Assembly (NCBI RefSeq): GCF_003584015.1
Contig: NZ_QXFM01000138.1
Coordinates: forward strand, 36,684 to 86,792
Source of the DNA: Aurantiacibacter xanthus
GTDB taxonomy: Bacteria; Pseudomonadota; Alphaproteobacteria; Sphingomonadales; Sphingomonadaceae
Length of the DNA: 50,109 bases
Reading direction: 5' to 3'
Part shown: positions 23,099-31,783 of the stretch, piece after piece
Layout of the letters: each line of letters begins with the position of its first letter
Position numbering within the stretch: position 1 is the stretch's first letter
Translations under genes and position numbers: made by a program
Notes under the pieces: model-generated
What the model was told of the DNA's origin: nothing
The model's input: the letters and a program-made list of their open reading frames with translations, nothing else
Database searches by the model: none

Positions 23099-24343
23099 AT
23101 GTTCGCCTCGCTCCTTTCCGTGCGCGCTCTGCTCGTGGCCATCTTCATGCTGATGGCAGGCAGCGGTTTTCTCGCGACTCTGATCGCGATCCGCCTCGAA
23201 GAGGCGGGCGTCGGCGCACTGGTCATCGGCCTTGTCGCCACCTCCTATTTTGCCGGACTGATGTTCGGCGCGCTGCGGGTGACGCCGCTGATCGTGCGGG
23301 TCGGGCATATCCGCGCCTTTGCCGCCTTCGTATCGATCTATTCGGCCAGCAGCCTCACCTACGCGCTTACGGACTATTGGCCGATCTGGATCGTGCTGCG
23401 CTTCATCGACGGGTTCGTGATGAGCGGCGTGTTCGTATGCCTTGAAAGCTGGCTCAACCGCGTGGCCCGGCCAGACAACCGCAGCGCCATCCTCGCGGCC
23501 TATATGATCGCGCTCTATCTGGGGCAGGCGCTCGGGCAGTTCCTGCTCAACCTGCAGGACAACGCACCCTCGCTGCCCTTCATGATCTCGGCCATTCTGC
23601 TGTCGCTGACGCTGCTGCCCGTGGTGCTGACGCGGATCGCGCAGCCGGTGATGGAGGATATCGCCCCCTTTTCGCTGCGCCGCCTCTACGCCGCCTCGCC
23701 GCTGGGGATCGTCGGGGTGCTTTCGACCGGGCTGATGATGGGCGCGTTCTACGGCCTTGGCGCGGTGTTCGCGCAGCGGCTCGGCCTGCCGCTGGCGCTG
23801 GTCGCGGCCTTCACCTCAATCGTGATCGCGGGCGGGGTCGTGCTGCAATATCCGCTCGGCATCCTGTCCGACCGGTTCGACCGGCGGCGCGTGATCGTCG
23901 GCACGATGCTGGCGACTGCGGCAGTCTGTGCCGCGCTGGTGCTGGCCGACGGCCCGCTGGCGGTGTTCGTGCCGGGGGCATTGTTCGGCGGCTTTGCCTT
24001 TGCGCTCTATCCGCTGTGCGTGGCCCACGCCAACGATCACCTGAGCGAAGGCGAACGCGTCGGCGCGAGCAGCGGGCTGGTGCTGGTCTATTCGGCGGGC
24101 GCGGTGGTCGGCCCCTTGCTCGGTTCGTTTGCGATGGCGATGGCCGGACCGGGCGGACTGTTCGCGGCGATCGGCAGCGTGGCGCTGCTTGCCGCGCTGT
24201 TCGGACTGTGGCGCACGATAATCGCCTTGCCGGTGCCGGCCGAGGAACAGCAGGCCTTCGTCGGTCTGCCGCGCACCAGCACCGCGGCCGCCGTGCTCGA
24301 AAGCGAGCCGAGCGCAACCACCGATCAGAACGGCGACAGCTAG
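23099..24343 (+). CDS. MFS transporter (YcaD-like)
   Basis: 414 aa, 12 membrane segments predicted from the hydrophobic pattern. The loop between segments 8 and 9 has GILSDRFDRRRVIVG, the usual major-facilitator loop motif, and SWLNRVARPDNRSAILAAYM follows segment 4. The overall sequence resembles the YcaD/UMF-like group, whose substrates are mostly unknown. The frame is open to 23036 (TTG), but the protein would then begin with a non-membrane leader; the ATG at 23099 (MFASLLSVRALL) gives a normal first segment. No strong binding site is visible, so the start is uncertain. It is divergent from the receptor-phoD operon. Confidence 0.82.
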   Translation: MFASLLSVRALLVAIFMLMAGSGFLATLIAIRLEEAGVGALVIGLVATSYFAGLMFGALRVTPLIVRVGHIRAFAAFVSIYSASSLTYALTDYWPIWIVLRFIDGFVMSGVFVCLESWLNRVARPDNRSAILAAYMIALYLGQALGQFLLNLQDNAPSLPFMISAILLSLTLLPVVLTRIAQPVMEDIAPFSLRRLYAASPLGIVGVLSTGLMMGAFYGLGAVFAQRLGLPLALVAAFTSIVIAGGVVLQYPLGILSDRFDRRRVIVGTMLATAAVCAALVLADGPLAVFVPGALFGGFAFALYPLCVAHANDHLSEGERVGASSGLVLVYSAGAVVGPLLGSFAMAMAGPGGLFAAIGSVALLAALFGLWRTIIALPVPAEEQQAFVGLPRTSTAAAVLESEPSATTDQNGDS

Positions 24344-24363
24344 GGCACTGCATCAGGGCATAC

Positions 24364-24404
24364 AAAAAGGGCCGGGTCAGCAGATGCGCTGGCCCGGCCC
24401 TTTT
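24364..24404. terminator. Bidirectional terminator between MFS gene and TonB receptor gene
   Basis: Arms 24365-24381 and 24388-24404 pair over 17 bases with one wobble (G-C-rich core GGGCCGGGTCAGC). A runs flank one side and T runs the other, so the hairpin works on both strands. It separates two convergent genes. Confidence 0.88.
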
Positions 24405-24419
24405 CGGAATGCCTAAGGA

Positions 24420-26801
24420 TCAGAAGTTGCGACGCAGGGTCACCGACCACTCACGCGGACGGCCCGGATTGCCAGTCACGACCCCGAAGCTGGCCACGTT
24501 CTCCGACTTGCCCGTGTAGTAGAACTTGTCGAAGATGTTGGTGACCGCGCCGCTCAGCGACCAGTTGCCATCGGCGCTCTCGAAGGTGATGCGGCCATTG
24601 ACGAGGTTGTAGCCGTCGATCTTGTTATAATCGTTGTTGATCGAGTTGTACCAGAAGTCCGAACGGTAGCTCCAGTCCACGCGCGGCGTGATCGAGGCAC
24701 CGCCCGGCAGTTCGGCGCGGTACTGCGCGCCAGCCGAAAGCTGCCACTTGCTGATGAACGGCGCGACCATGCCGAGCGTCACCTGCGTCGAGGCGTTCTT
24801 GATCTCCTTGTAGTCGAAATCGAGATAGCCGAGCGAGCCGTCGATGGTGAAGTTGTCGACCGGTTCGAGGAAGGTTTCGAGCTCGAAGCCCAGCACCTCG
24901 GCATCGCCCGCATTCGACGGCACCGAGCACGACAGCACGACGCTGTCCGGGCAGTTGTAGCGCACCAGCTGGATGTCGGTGTAGTCGTTCAGGAACACCG
25001 CACCGTTGAGGCGCACGCGCCCGTCAACCAGCTGCGACTTGAAGCCCGCTTCGTAGGTGGTCAGCTTCTCCGGACCGAAGGTCAGCACCTGATCGGGCGC
25101 CGAGGGACGCGGGTTGATGCCGCCGCCCTTGAAGCCGGTCGAGACCTGCGCATAGAGCATCAGGTCGTCAATCGGCGTCACGTTGAAGCCAAGGCGGTAG
25201 TCGACCCGGTCGCCCTTGAAGGTGCCGCTTTCGCCGTTGAGGCCCGCCAGCAGGAAGTTCGGGGTGAGCGGAACGCCGCTCGGCACCGAGCCGTCGACGT
25301 TCAGGCGGCTGTAGTTGTAGACCTTCTTGTCGTTGGTGTAGCGCAGCCCGCCGATCAGGTTGATATTGTCGGTCACATGCACTTCGACATGGCCGAAGGC
25401 CGAGGCCGAGCGGTTGGTCACCAGATCGTCGGAGAGGAAGTCGAACAGCAGCGTCGGGATCTGGTTGCGACCGGTGAGGATGTCGTTCGCATCGTAGTAG
25501 AACCCGCCGACAGTTGCATCGACCATGCCGTCAGCAAACTGGCCCGACAGGCGCAGTTCCTGCGTAAACTGCTCGTGGCTGTAGTTGAACTGCTGCAACA
25601 GGATTGCGAGCTGCGAGCCATCGACATCGATGCCGCTGGTGCCCTCGGCCTTGCGGTAGCCGGTGATCGAGGTCAGCACGAGATTGTCGGCAAGGTCGAT
25701 ATCGACATGGCCCGACACGCCCCAGCTTTCGACCGAGCCCTGCGGATTGACCGAGAAGCTGCCCGGCGCAACCTGCCGGTCGATGCCGAACGGGGTCGTG
25801 TAGTTGCCGCCGTTCGAATAGGTGGCATAGCTGGTGTAGCTGTCGGGCGCGGTCAGGAACCGGCTATCGAACGGAATACCCGCCGCCGGATCGCCCTCGA
25901 CATAGCTGCGCACATTCGGATTGTTGGCATAGAGCAGCTTGGTCGGCGCGATTTCCGACTTGTCGTTGGCATAGTCGGCGCGCAGCGTCACTTCGAACGG
26001 CGCATCGACCGGGGCATAGCGCAGCGCCAGCCGCACCGCCTGCAAATCGCGGCCGCCTTCGGTGCCGAGGACACAGTCCGAACCGCCATCGCCGGTGGCG
26101 GGGAAGCCCTCGCCCGGATTGACGCAGCCGTAGTCCAGCCGCTTGAAATAGCCGTCAGCCGACTTGGAAACGACCGAAACGCGTGCGAACAGCTCGTCCG
26201 AGATCGCAAAGTTGGCGCTGGCGCGCAGATCGAGCCGGTCATAGCTGCCATAGGTCGCCTCGACGAAGCCGCCACCGGTGCCATCGGGCTTGGCGGTGTA
26301 CAGCTTCACCGCGCCGCCAACCGAGTTCTTGCCGGCCAGCGTGCCCTGCGGGCCGCGCAGCACTTCGACGCGCTCCAGATCGGTGAGGTCCATCACCGCG
26401 CCAAAGGTGGTGCCGTAGTAGATGTCGTCGATGTAGATGCCCACGCCCGGCTCGAGCGCGAAGCTGCTGTCGGCCTGGCCGACGCCGCGGATGAAGGCGG
26501 CAATCGAGTTGCCCTGCAGGCCGGTGGCCGGTTCGAGCGCGACGTTGGGCGCAAAGTCGCCGAGATCGGCCACGCTGGTCTGCCCGCGCGCTTCGAGCAT
26601 CTGCCCGGTCATCGCGGTGATCGCAATCGGCGTATCCTGCACGTTCTGCTCACGGAACTGGGCCGTAACGACGATCGTATTGTTGGCTTCCCGCGCGGAT
26701 GCAGCCGCGTTGTCCTGCGCATGGGCGGGCAAGGCAGTGCCCAGCGCCATCACCGAGGCACCGGCCAGAATGGCGTTAAGACGGGTCTTGGATTTCAGCA
26801 C
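24420..26801 (-). CDS. TonB-dependent outer-membrane receptor
   Basis: 793 aa. The signal peptide is at residues 1-28 (AILAGASVMALGTALPAHA). It is followed by the TonB-box region NTIVVTAQFREQNVQDTPIAIT, a plug domain (LERVEVLRGPQGTLAG) and a barrel ending in the usual Phe (VTLRRNF). The start is GTG at 26801, not one of the earlier in-frame starts: GAGGAG lies 8 bases before it and the signal peptide begins there. Cys pairs in the barrel (for instance RLDYGCVNPGEG and GGSDCVLG, and YNCPDSVVLSCSVP) may bind or stabilise loops. The substrate is unknown. Its promoter region carries the twin operator at 27084-27121. Confidence 0.9.
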   Translation of the reverse strand: MLKSKTRLNAILAGASVMALGTALPAHAQDNAAASAREANNTIVVTAQFREQNVQDTPIAITAMTGQMLEARGQTSVADLGDFAPNVALEPATGLQGNSIAAFIRGVGQADSSFALEPGVGIYIDDIYYGTTFGAVMDLTDLERVEVLRGPQGTLAGKNSVGGAVKLYTAKPDGTGGGFVEATYGSYDRLDLRASANFAISDELFARVSVVSKSADGYFKRLDYGCVNPGEGFPATGDGGSDCVLGTEGGRDLQAVRLALRYAPVDAPFEVTLRADYANDKSEIAPTKLLYANNPNVRSYVEGDPAAGIPFDSRFLTAPDSYTSYATYSNGGNYTTPFGIDRQVAPGSFSVNPQGSVESWGVSGHVDIDLADNLVLTSITGYRKAEGTSGIDVDGSQLAILLQQFNYSHEQFTQELRLSGQFADGMVDATVGGFYYDANDILTGRNQIPTLLFDFLSDDLVTNRSASAFGHVEVHVTDNINLIGGLRYTNDKKVYNYSRLNVDGSVPSGVPLTPNFLLAGLNGESGTFKGDRVDYRLGFNVTPIDDLMLYAQVSTGFKGGGINPRPSAPDQVLTFGPEKLTTYEAGFKSQLVDGRVRLNGAVFLNDYTDIQLVRYNCPDSVVLSCSVPSNAGDAEVLGFELETFLEPVDNFTIDGSLGYLDFDYKEIKNASTQVTLGMVAPFISKWQLSAGAQYRAELPGGASITPRVDWSYRSDFWYNSINNDYNKIDGYNLVNGRITFESADGNWSLSGAVTNIFDKFYYTGKSENVASFGVVTGNPGRPREWSVTLRRNF

Positions 26802-27282
26802 GCTAGCTTCTCCTCTGTCCATTTTGTCAGCCAGCGGACCGAACATGCAGCGCCATTCGGCGTGCATTTTCGGCCAGAGGCCTGGTTTTCTGATCGATGA
26901 AGGAGAGAGACACCTGTCATGCCCGAGGCCTCGGCGACCCGATGCTCCGATCGCTTCCCCGCATGATCGTGGAAGGGCGGCGCAACATGTCGGGAAACCT
27001 GGCTGCGGTGATGGCGGGCCAGCGCCACAGCTTGAGCATCCTCTCCTCGAAGCGGAGGCTCTTGACGAGGACCTCCCGCTTCCTAACGATCGTTACAAAC
27101 GTTTTACCGTAACGCCCGTTAGGGTTATTCGCGGCAAAAGGCAATCGTCATTCACGGCCTGCCCGTTTCACCTCCTCATCGCCCTGATGTACTCTCGGTG
27201 CGGCCCGCCATGAGGTGGCTGGATCGAGGAGAGGCATTGCCGCTTGGGAATTTGCGCTATGAGAGCGGCAATGGAGGCACCG
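26802..27282. other. 480-base intergenic region, no gene supported
   Basis: Divergent genes flank this region: the TonB receptor to the left and the patatin operon to the right. Short open frames (such as 26897-27112 and 26795-27028) have atypical composition for this genome. One 15-codon ORF at 26919 follows an AAGGAGA but has no other support. The only structured element is the palindrome pair at 27084-27121. The part from 27080 to 27150 is clearly more AT-rich than its surroundings, as expected of a promoter. Confidence 0.5.
27084..27121. promoter_or_regulatory. Twin palindromic operator TAACGNNCGTTA
   Basis: TAACGATCGTTA (27084-27095) is a perfect palindrome. TAACGCCCGTTA (27110-27121) has the same TAACG and CGTTA arms. 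The second copy with its flanking bases (GTAACG..CGTTAG) is the inverted version of the first (CTAACG..CGTTAC). The copies are 26 bases apart, with a further AAACGTTT between. This is the layout of a TetR-type or similar two-dimer operator. No regulator gene is adjacent, so the binding protein is unknown. Confidence 0.65.
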
Positions 27283-28518
27283 ATGACGAGGCAAGCGGAG
27301 GCGATGGCTGGCAAAGGTGCCGCGCATGCCCGGCTGCGCCGCCCTCTTGTCATGTTTCTGGTCGCCTCGCTGGCGCTGCTCGGCGGCTGCGCCAGTATCC
27401 AGCGCGAGACCTTCACAGGCTTGCAGGTGGAGGCCGCACAACCCGCCGACATGCCGCGCGTGCGCTATTGGGCCGACGCGCCAGACCTGCTCGAACAGAT
27501 GGCCCTGCCCGCCCCGCCTGCGGGCGAGCCGCTGCGCCTGCTCGCCTTGTCGGGCGGCGGCGACAAGGGGGCCTATGGCGCGGGCTTTCTCAACGGCTGG
27601 ACCCAGTCCGGCACGCGGCCGGAGTTCTCCATTGTTACCGGGGTGAGCACCGGCGCGCTGATCGCCCCCTTTGCGCTGCTCGGCCCCGGCTACGACGACG
27701 ACCTCACCGCCGCCTATACCGGCATCACCCCCGACGATATCTACCAGCCGCGCTTCCCGCTCGCGATCCCGTTCTCGTCAAGCGCGGCGACCACCCGCCC
27801 GCTCGAACGGCTGATCGCCCGCTTTGCCACCGATGCCGTGATCGACGCGGTCGCCGAGCAGCATCGCCTCGGACGGCGGCTGTTCGTCGGCACCGTCAAT
27901 CTTGACCGGCCCGGCAACGCGATCTGGGACATGGGCGCGATCGCCGCCAGCACCGCGCCGGGCCGCTATGACCTGTTCCGCCGGATCATGCTCGCCAGCA
28001 GTTCGGTGCCGGTCGCCTTCCCGCCGGTGCTGATCGAAACGCAGGTCGACGGCCACGCGATCAGCGAGCTGCACGTCGATGGCGGCACCATCGCTACCCT
28101 GCTCGCCGCACCATCGCCCGCCAACGGGCCCAACGATCCCGACACGCCGCCGAGCGAGCTTTATCTGCTGGTAAACGGCAAGATGGCGGGCGAATTCGAC
28201 ATGATCGATGGCTCGCTTCCCGATATTGCGGCGCGCGCGATTGACGTGATGCTCTTTTCGGGCCTGCAAGACCGGGTGAATTCCGCCTATGTCTGGGCGA
28301 AAGGCGTCGGTGCGGCCTATCGCCTGACTTATATCGGACAGGACTACGACGATGGAGAGCACGAACTCTTCGACCAGGACTTCATGCGCGGGCTCTACGC
28401 CTATGGCCTTGCCCGTGGCCGGGAGGGCCTGTGGCAGGATCGCCCGCCAGCCTTTACCCCGCGCCTCGATGCCGGGGCGCACGAGGCCGATCCAGCGTCG
28501 CCCGAATCCGGTTGGTGA
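27283..28518 (+). CDS. Patatin-like phospholipase lipoprotein
   Basis: 411 aa. The N-terminus is a lipoprotein signal with the lipobox LLGGC (Cys36), so the protein is likely membrane-anchored. The patatin fold follows: the oxyanion loop GGGDKGAYG (91-99), the nucleophile elbow GVSTG with Ser122, and the catalytic Asp266 in VDGG. This is a Ser-Asp lipid acyl hydrolase. Four in-frame ATG codons are possible; 27283 is chosen because GGAGG lies 5 bases upstream. The MscS-type channel gene starts 10 bases after the stop, so they form an operon. Functions such as membrane lipid turnover or response to lipids are inferences. Confidence 0.88.
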   Translation: MTRQAEAMAGKGAAHARLRRPLVMFLVASLALLGGCASIQRETFTGLQVEAAQPADMPRVRYWADAPDLLEQMALPAPPAGEPLRLLALSGGGDKGAYGAGFLNGWTQSGTRPEFSIVTGVSTGALIAPFALLGPGYDDDLTAAYTGITPDDIYQPRFPLAIPFSSSAATTRPLERLIARFATDAVIDAVAEQHRLGRRLFVGTVNLDRPGNAIWDMGAIAASTAPGRYDLFRRIMLASSSVPVAFPPVLIETQVDGHAISELHVDGGTIATLLAAPSPANGPNDPDTPPSELYLLVNGKMAGEFDMIDGSLPDIAARAIDVMLFSGLQDRVNSAYVWAKGVGAAYRLTYIGQDYDDGEHELFDQDFMRGLYAYGLARGREGLWQDRPPAFTPRLDAGAHEADPASPESGW

Positions 28519-28528
28519 TGGCCTGACC

Positions 28529-30151
28529 ATGCCCAATCGCGCACTGATCGAACGCCTGGAGCTGGCGCTTGTCGTGCTCGCGCTGGCCGTGGCCTGCGCG
28601 CTGACAAGCACGGCCGCCGCGCAAACCGAAAGTCCCGCCGAAGCAACCGCGACGCCCGCGCCTGCCACCGATCCGCTCGGACGCGAAACGCCGCGCGGAA
28701 CGGTCACTGGCCTGCTCAATGCGCTGGGACGACAGGATTATGCCGGGGCCTCAGCCTATTTCGAAAACGTCGACCCGGACAAATTTCGCGAGCAGGACGC
28801 GCAGCTCGCCCGCGCGCTGAAAGCGAGCCTCGACGGCGGCGGCGAACTGCTCTCCTACCTGCTGCTGTCGAACGATCCGCTTGGCAAGCGCGACGATCAG
28901 CTGCCCCCGGATCAGGAGCGGGTCGGCGCACTGGGCGATGACGAGCAAACGCCCATTCTGCTGGTGCGCAGCGATGCCATGGACACTCCGCCTGTCTGGC
29001 GGGTGTCGCAGGAAACGCTCGACCATCTGACCATCGCCCCCGCCGACGAACAGCCCGCCAGCGATCAGGGTGTGCAGGTGGCGGGCGCTCCCCTGCCCGA
29101 CTGGCTCAAGCTGCTGGGTGCGGCCGGGGGCAGCTTCCTGTTCTACTGGCTGGCCACCGCCGGGGTGCTGTGGCTGGTGCGGCGCGCCTTCGCCGAAGCG
29201 CAGTCGAAATTCGTGCTGAATTTCATTGAGGCAGCCCTGCCCCCGGCCAGCCTGCTGCTGGCGGTCATCACCTTCCAGTTCTGGACGCAGGGCATCGAAG
29301 CCTCGATCGTCGCGCGGCAGGCGATCCTGCGCTATATCGGGATCGCCGGCTGGATCGCGCTGGCCTGGTTCGCGCTGCGCCTGATCGACGCTGTTGCGCG
29401 CACGGCCAGCAACCGGATGGAGCGCACCGCACGGCGACAGGGCGCATCGTTGGTGGTACTGATCCGCCGCACCTGCAAGATCGCCGCCGTCGCGCTCGCC
29501 TTGCTCGCCATCTTCGACACGCTCGGCTTCGATGTGACCACCGGTGTCGCGGCGCTCGGCGTGGGCGGCCTTGCTCTGGCGCTGGGCGCGCAGAAAACGG
29601 TCGAAAATCTGGTCGGTTGCATCACCGTGATCGCCGACCGCCCGGTCGAGGTGGGCGACTATTGCCGGGTGGGCGACACTCTGGGCACCGTGACGGACAT
29701 CGGCATCCGCTCGACCAAGCTCCGCACCACCGAGCGCACGCATGTCACCATTCCCAACAGCGACTTCGCCTCGGAGCGGATCGAGAACTACAGCCGCCGC
29801 GACCGCTTCCTGTTCAATCCGCGCATCGGGCTGACCTACGACACCGACGCCGCCGGAATGCGCGAGGCCCTCCGGCTGGTACGCAAGGTGGTGGACGACA
29901 ACGAGCGGGTGTTCGAGGAAGATGCGCGGGTCCGCTTCGTCGACCTGGGGGCCAGTTCGCTCAACATCGAGATCTACGCCTATATCGCCGCCCCGACCTA
30001 CCCCGATAGTCTGGAGGTGCGCGAAGAGCTGCTGCTCGCGATCATGGACGAGCTGGAGCGCGGCGGCTTTTCGTTCGCCTTTCCGACCCAGACGATCCAT
30101 CTGCACAATGCGCCCGGTGCAGCGGGCCAACCCGACACCGCGCGCGCCTAG
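28529..30151 (+). CDS. MscS-family mechanosensitive ion channel
   Basis: 540 aa. A signal-like first hydrophobic stretch (about 10-32) leads to a periplasmic domain of about 160 residues, as in the larger MscS relatives. Several membrane segments follow (about 198-340). The pore-lining helix and the beta domain are clear: GVAALGVGGLALALGAQKTVENLVG and VGDYCRVGDTLGTVTDIGIRSTKLRT (in parts, about 335-400). Then comes IPNSDFASERIENYSRRDR, the MscS signature. The C-terminal alpha-beta domain ends at about 540. The ATG at 28529 is used because earlier in-frame codons overlap the patatin gene in a different frame. Role: release of solutes on osmotic downshift or lipid tension change. Confidence 0.9.
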   Translation: MPNRALIERLELALVVLALAVACALTSTAAAQTESPAEATATPAPATDPLGRETPRGTVTGLLNALGRQDYAGASAYFENVDPDKFREQDAQLARALKASLDGGGELLSYLLLSNDPLGKRDDQLPPDQERVGALGDDEQTPILLVRSDAMDTPPVWRVSQETLDHLTIAPADEQPASDQGVQVAGAPLPDWLKLLGAAGGSFLFYWLATAGVLWLVRRAFAEAQSKFVLNFIEAALPPASLLLAVITFQFWTQGIEASIVARQAILRYIGIAGWIALAWFALRLIDAVARTASNRMERTARRQGASLVVLIRRTCKIAAVALALLAIFDTLGFDVTTGVAALGVGGLALALGAQKTVENLVGCITVIADRPVEVGDYCRVGDTLGTVTDIGIRSTKLRTTERTHVTIPNSDFASERIENYSRRDRFLFNPRIGLTYDTDAAGMREALRLVRKVVDDNERVFEEDARVRFVDLGASSLNIEIYAYIAAPTYPDSLEVREELLLAIMDELERGGFSFAFPTQTIHLHNAPGAAGQPDTARA

Positions 30152-30166
30152 TCCGGCATCGCCGGA
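30152..30166. other. Small hairpin between convergent genes
   Basis: TCCGGC (30152-30157) and GCCGGA (30161-30166) make a short stem with a 3-base loop in the 24-base gap between the MscS gene and the DUF6152-like gene. It is short and without a T run, so termination is doubtful. Confidence 0.3.
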
Positions 30167-30175
30167 TGCTGCGGA

Positions 30176-30559
30176 TCAGAATTCGAGCTGGTTGAGCGTG
30201 CGCCCGTCGGCGAAGGTCACGGTAACGTTGAAGCCGCCATTGCGACCATCGCGCAGCGGGTAATAGGTGAGGTCGATCTTCTCGCCCGGCCGCAAGGTGG
30301 TGCGCGACCACCCGGCGCGGCTGAGGTGATTGGGGCTCATCCCCTCGAACGCCCAGCGCTTGGTCTGCCCGCTGCTGTCCTTCGCGGTGACATAAAGGAA
30401 GGTGTGCGGATTGGTCCATTCCCAGCGCGTGACGGTCGCATCCCTGAGCGGGACCGCGCTGCCCCATTCGAACATCGCGGTGGAGTGATGCGCCGAGGAT
30501 GTGGTGGTGCCGAGAGCGAGAAGCCCGGCAGTGGCAAGTGCGATAGCTGGCAGTTTCAT
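30176..30559 (-). CDS. DUF6152-like small exported protein
   Basis: 127 aa. The signal peptide spans residues 1-23 (ALATAGLLALGTTTSSAHH). The mature protein begins HHSTAMFEWGSAVPLRDATVTRWEWTNPHTFLYV in outline, and the pair WEWTNPHTFL and KRWAFEGMSPNHLSRAGWSRTTLRPGEKI is typical of the DUF6152 family. No function is known for it. The ATG at 30559 has AGGAG 6 bases upstream. It follows the 256-aa exported protein gene (22-base gap), so the two form a small operon that diverges from the TonB receptor gene at 31784. Such pairs are frequent near TonB receptors in sphingomonads, as far as I recall. Confidence 0.72.
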   Translation of the reverse strand: MKLPAIALATAGLLALGTTTSSAHHSTAMFEWGSAVPLRDATVTRWEWTNPHTFLYVTAKDSSGQTKRWAFEGMSPNHLSRAGWSRTTLRPGEKIDLTYYPLRDGRNGGFNVTVTFADGRTLNQLEF

Positions 30560-30581
30560 ACTGGCTCCTGGACCTGATCGG

Positions 30582-31352
30582 TTAATCGAGTTCATCGAAC
30601 CCGAGGTTCATGCTGGGGCGCCCGTCTTCGTCGGCCGCGTCGCGATTGTTTTCCTGGCAAATGTATTCGCGCAGATCCCAATCGGGCTCGAGCCGGTAGG
30701 AGACGGAGGTGGTAAAGGGCTCGGTGAACAACGCCGGATCGGTGATCGTGGTCTCGACCACCAGTTTCTCCGGGTTTTCGAGATAGATGCGCTCGTGCAT
30801 CACGGTCTGCGGCGTGGGATGCAGGCCGGACATCAGCGAAATCAGCGGCGAAAAGGCCACGGTGTCGACCACCAGCACCTCGCCCTCCCAGTGGCCGACC
30901 GAATTGCCGTTGAACAGATAGTCGGGCTCAGCCGGAAGCTCGCGCCCGTCGGTGAAGATCTGGCGCAGCTGGCTGTGCGTCTCGATCACGATGTTCACCT
31001 TGCCGGGCGAATAGATGAACTCGATCGGATAGGGATAGCGCATCACCCCCGGCATCCCGGTGGGTCGACAGTTGGCACCCTCGGTCTGGAGGTTTTCGCC
31101 GTTCGCCTTGGCGGCGTTGAAGGCATCGATCGCGGCGCGCGCCTGCTCGGTCAGCGGGGCGGCTCCCTCGGCGGCGCGCAGCCGGGTGATGGCCGACCAG
31201 TCGGGCTGCCACACGCCCTCGAAGGCAGGCAGGCGCGCAATCGCGGCATAGACCGACTCGCGGCTCGGCTCCCCCGCATTCTGGGCCGAAGCCGTGCTGG
31301 CGAGCGCGCTCGCCGACAGAGCCATAACACTCAAGGCTTTGAAAAACCGCAA
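30582..31352 (-). CDS. Exported protein of unknown function (256 aa)
   Basis: 256 aa with a signal peptide (1-23, SALASTASAQ). The mature sequence has several Trp and Pro-rich segments (FEGVWQPDWSAITRL, NGNSVGHWEGEVLVVDT) and a run of beta-strand-like residues. I recognise the pattern only as that of uncharacterised exported sphingomonad proteins. The GHWEGEVLVVDT element resembles one seen in DUF-type lipocalin-like proteins, but this is weak. The start codon is TTG at 31352, with GAGGG 7-8 bases upstream; the only in-frame ATG would cut the signal peptide. A DUF6152-like gene follows after 22 bases. Confidence 0.65.
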   Translation of the reverse strand: MRFFKALSVMALSASALASTASAQNAGEPSRESVYAAIARLPAFEGVWQPDWSAITRLRAAEGAAPLTEQARAAIDAFNAAKANGENLQTEGANCRPTGMPGVMRYPYPIEFIYSPGKVNIVIETHSQLRQIFTDGRELPAEPDYLFNGNSVGHWEGEVLVVDTVAFSPLISLMSGLHPTPQTVMHERIYLENPEKLVVETTITDPALFTEPFTTSVSYRLEPDWDLREYICQENNRDAADEDGRPSMNLGFDELD

Positions 31353-31783
31353 CTCCGCACCCTCGTCCGCTGTCTGGCCCAGCCCCGGATCAGGCTGGAC
31401 ACATGGACTATCGCTAATTCACGAAGTTGATCCAGTCAATCTCATGATTGCCGATAAGGCATCCAAGTACGAGTGCAGCTCACAAATTGAACGTCTCAAA
31501 CGAGAGAATATCATCAATTATTGCGCGCTCCAGCAAGTTTCAGCCATCTCCGTCCGATATGCACCCTATACCGATCCGGTCTTGACATTGATTGAATCAA
31601 ATTGGATGACCATGGCGGGGACCGAAGTCCTTGAGAAAAATGGCGCTTGCAGGTGTCAAAAACGGGGGAGACGGGCTTTGGGCCCGACATAAGGTTGCGC
31701 TTGGCCAGCGAGGGGCAAACCTGCGGCTTGCGCATCTGTGTCCTCCGCCGAGCCTTGCGGCGCCGGTCTGGGAGGGAACACTG
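31353..31783. other. AT-rich divergent promoter region with a 13-bp palindrome
   Basis: The stretch 31410-31620 is visibly more AT-rich than any other part of the window. It contains TTGACA at 31582-31587 (possible -35 element for the receptor gene on the plus strand) and, overlapping its spacer, the perfect palindrome TTGATTGAATCAA (31588-31600). No convincing -10 box is seen. The palindrome inside a promoter spacer is what a repressor operator would look like, perhaps for a MarR-type protein. A short ORF at 31294-31692 has no family match and is not supported as a gene. Confidence 0.5.

Noticed and set aside
26897-27112. 71-codon ORF between the TonB receptor and patatin genes
   Set aside because: No known family, unusual composition, and it overlaps the palindromic operator; not supported as a gene.
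31294-31692. 132-codon ORF in the AT-rich promoter region
   Set aside because: Overlaps the start of the 256-aa protein gene, lacks a binding site and shows no domain. It is read as part of the promoter region.
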